DNA of 5,252 nt from Bacillota bacterium. GTDB taxonomy: Bacteria; Bacillota; Bacilli; Thermoactinomycetales; DSM-44946. Below, one piece after another: positions 5,105 to 5,252 of the stretch (the first letter of the stretch is position 1; every line of letters starts with the position of its first letter). The stretch is from contig JAJYSD010000133.1 of NCBI GenBank assembly GCA_021793745.1, positions 1 through 5,252 on the forward strand. The letters are read 5' to 3'. The notes below the pieces were generated by a model. The model did not search any database. It was not told the origin of the DNA and worked only from the letters and a program-made list of their open reading frames with translations. A program made the position numbers and the translations under genes.

Positions 5105-5137
5105 CGGCGGGACGGATGTCCCGCCGTTTTCTTATTT
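5105..5137 (+). terminator. Strong intrinsic terminator for the HAD-MgtC unit
   Basis: CGGCGGGAC (5105-5113) pairs perfectly with GTCCCGCCG (5118-5126), nine pairs with a GGAT loop, followed directly by TTTTCTTATTT (5127-5137). The T-run lies only on the plus-strand side, so it acts on plus-strand transcription. It is the best terminator in the window. Confidence 0.92.
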
Positions 5138-5252
5138 GTTGAAGCAACCTTCGTATGAAAGTTCGTCTGCGGCGGGAACACTGGTATTGGAACAGGATGC
5201 GGATGGGCGAGGCAGGGCGGCCTCCGGCGCGGCGGGGACGTCGTTCCCGATT
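5138..5252. other. Window tail with no assignable gene
   Basis: Three frames are open to the window edge and none is convincing. On the minus strand a frame ends at TAA (5134-5132) with the terminal residues SYEGCFNK after a Pro/Ala/Ser-rich stretch, which could be the C-terminus of a convergent gene. On the plus strand, frames from TTG 5139 and ATG 5155 are open but neither has a ribosome binding site. Third-position GC is about 63-64% in both the TTG 5139 frame and the minus frame, so composition does not decide. Confidence 0.3.

Noticed and set aside
5155..5252. Plus-strand ORF from ATG 5155
   Set aside because: Strongly arginine-rich (a sign of a shadow frame) and without a ribosome binding site; it begins only 18 bases after a terminator.

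Overview
The window is a GC-rich stretch with five well-supported protein genes, all on the plus strand, and no sign of a mobile element, CRISPR array or RNA gene of a known class. Strong AAGGAGG-type ribosome binding sites, frequent TTG/GTG starts, short 5' leaders and hairpin-plus-T-tract terminators suggest a high-GC member of the Bacillota, perhaps a thermophilic, Thermoactinomycetaceae-like Bacillales. That placement is inference from style, not from a marker gene.

Layout. (1) 3-1112: the 3' nine-tenths of a CaiB/BaiF-fold gene that carries the three catalytic residues of alpha-methylacyl-CoA racemase. It overlaps by 26 bases (2) 1087-2229, an acyl-CoA dehydrogenase, so the two form one translationally coupled unit, probably for oxidation of 2-methyl-branched or related acyl-CoA esters. 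(3) 2230-2588: a 359-base intergenic region with a 10-bp hairpin, an inverted repeat and a perfect TATAAT -10 box placed to drive (4) 2589-3299, a cytosolic glycerophosphodiester phosphodiesterase. (5) 3300-3493: 194 bases with four successive hairpins, one an 11-bp perfect stem followed by six Ts. (6) 3494-4186: a HAD-superfamily phosphatase. (7) 4249-4938: an MgtC/SapB-family membrane protein with a C-terminal ACT-like domain, 62 bases after the HAD gene and probably co-transcribed with it. (8) 4939-5137: a hairpin-rich 3' region ending in a strong intrinsic terminator. (9) 5138-5252: a tail with no confident gene.

How the genes fit together. The racemase and dehydrogenase are a sensible metabolic pair: the racemase would interconvert the C2 epimers so that the dehydrogenase can use either. 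The phosphodiesterase (phospholipid headgroup turnover, releasing glycerol 3-phosphate) has its own promoter and is a separate unit. The HAD phosphatase and MgtC-like protein form a third unit; a functional link between them is not evident from sequence.

Nothing here clearly amounts to a new biological system. The parts most worth a second look are non-coding: the structured spacer ahead of the HAD gene, the inverted repeat over the phosphodiesterase promoter, and the folded 3' region after the MgtC-like gene. All four genes whose starts are visible begin with GTG or TTG rather than ATG.
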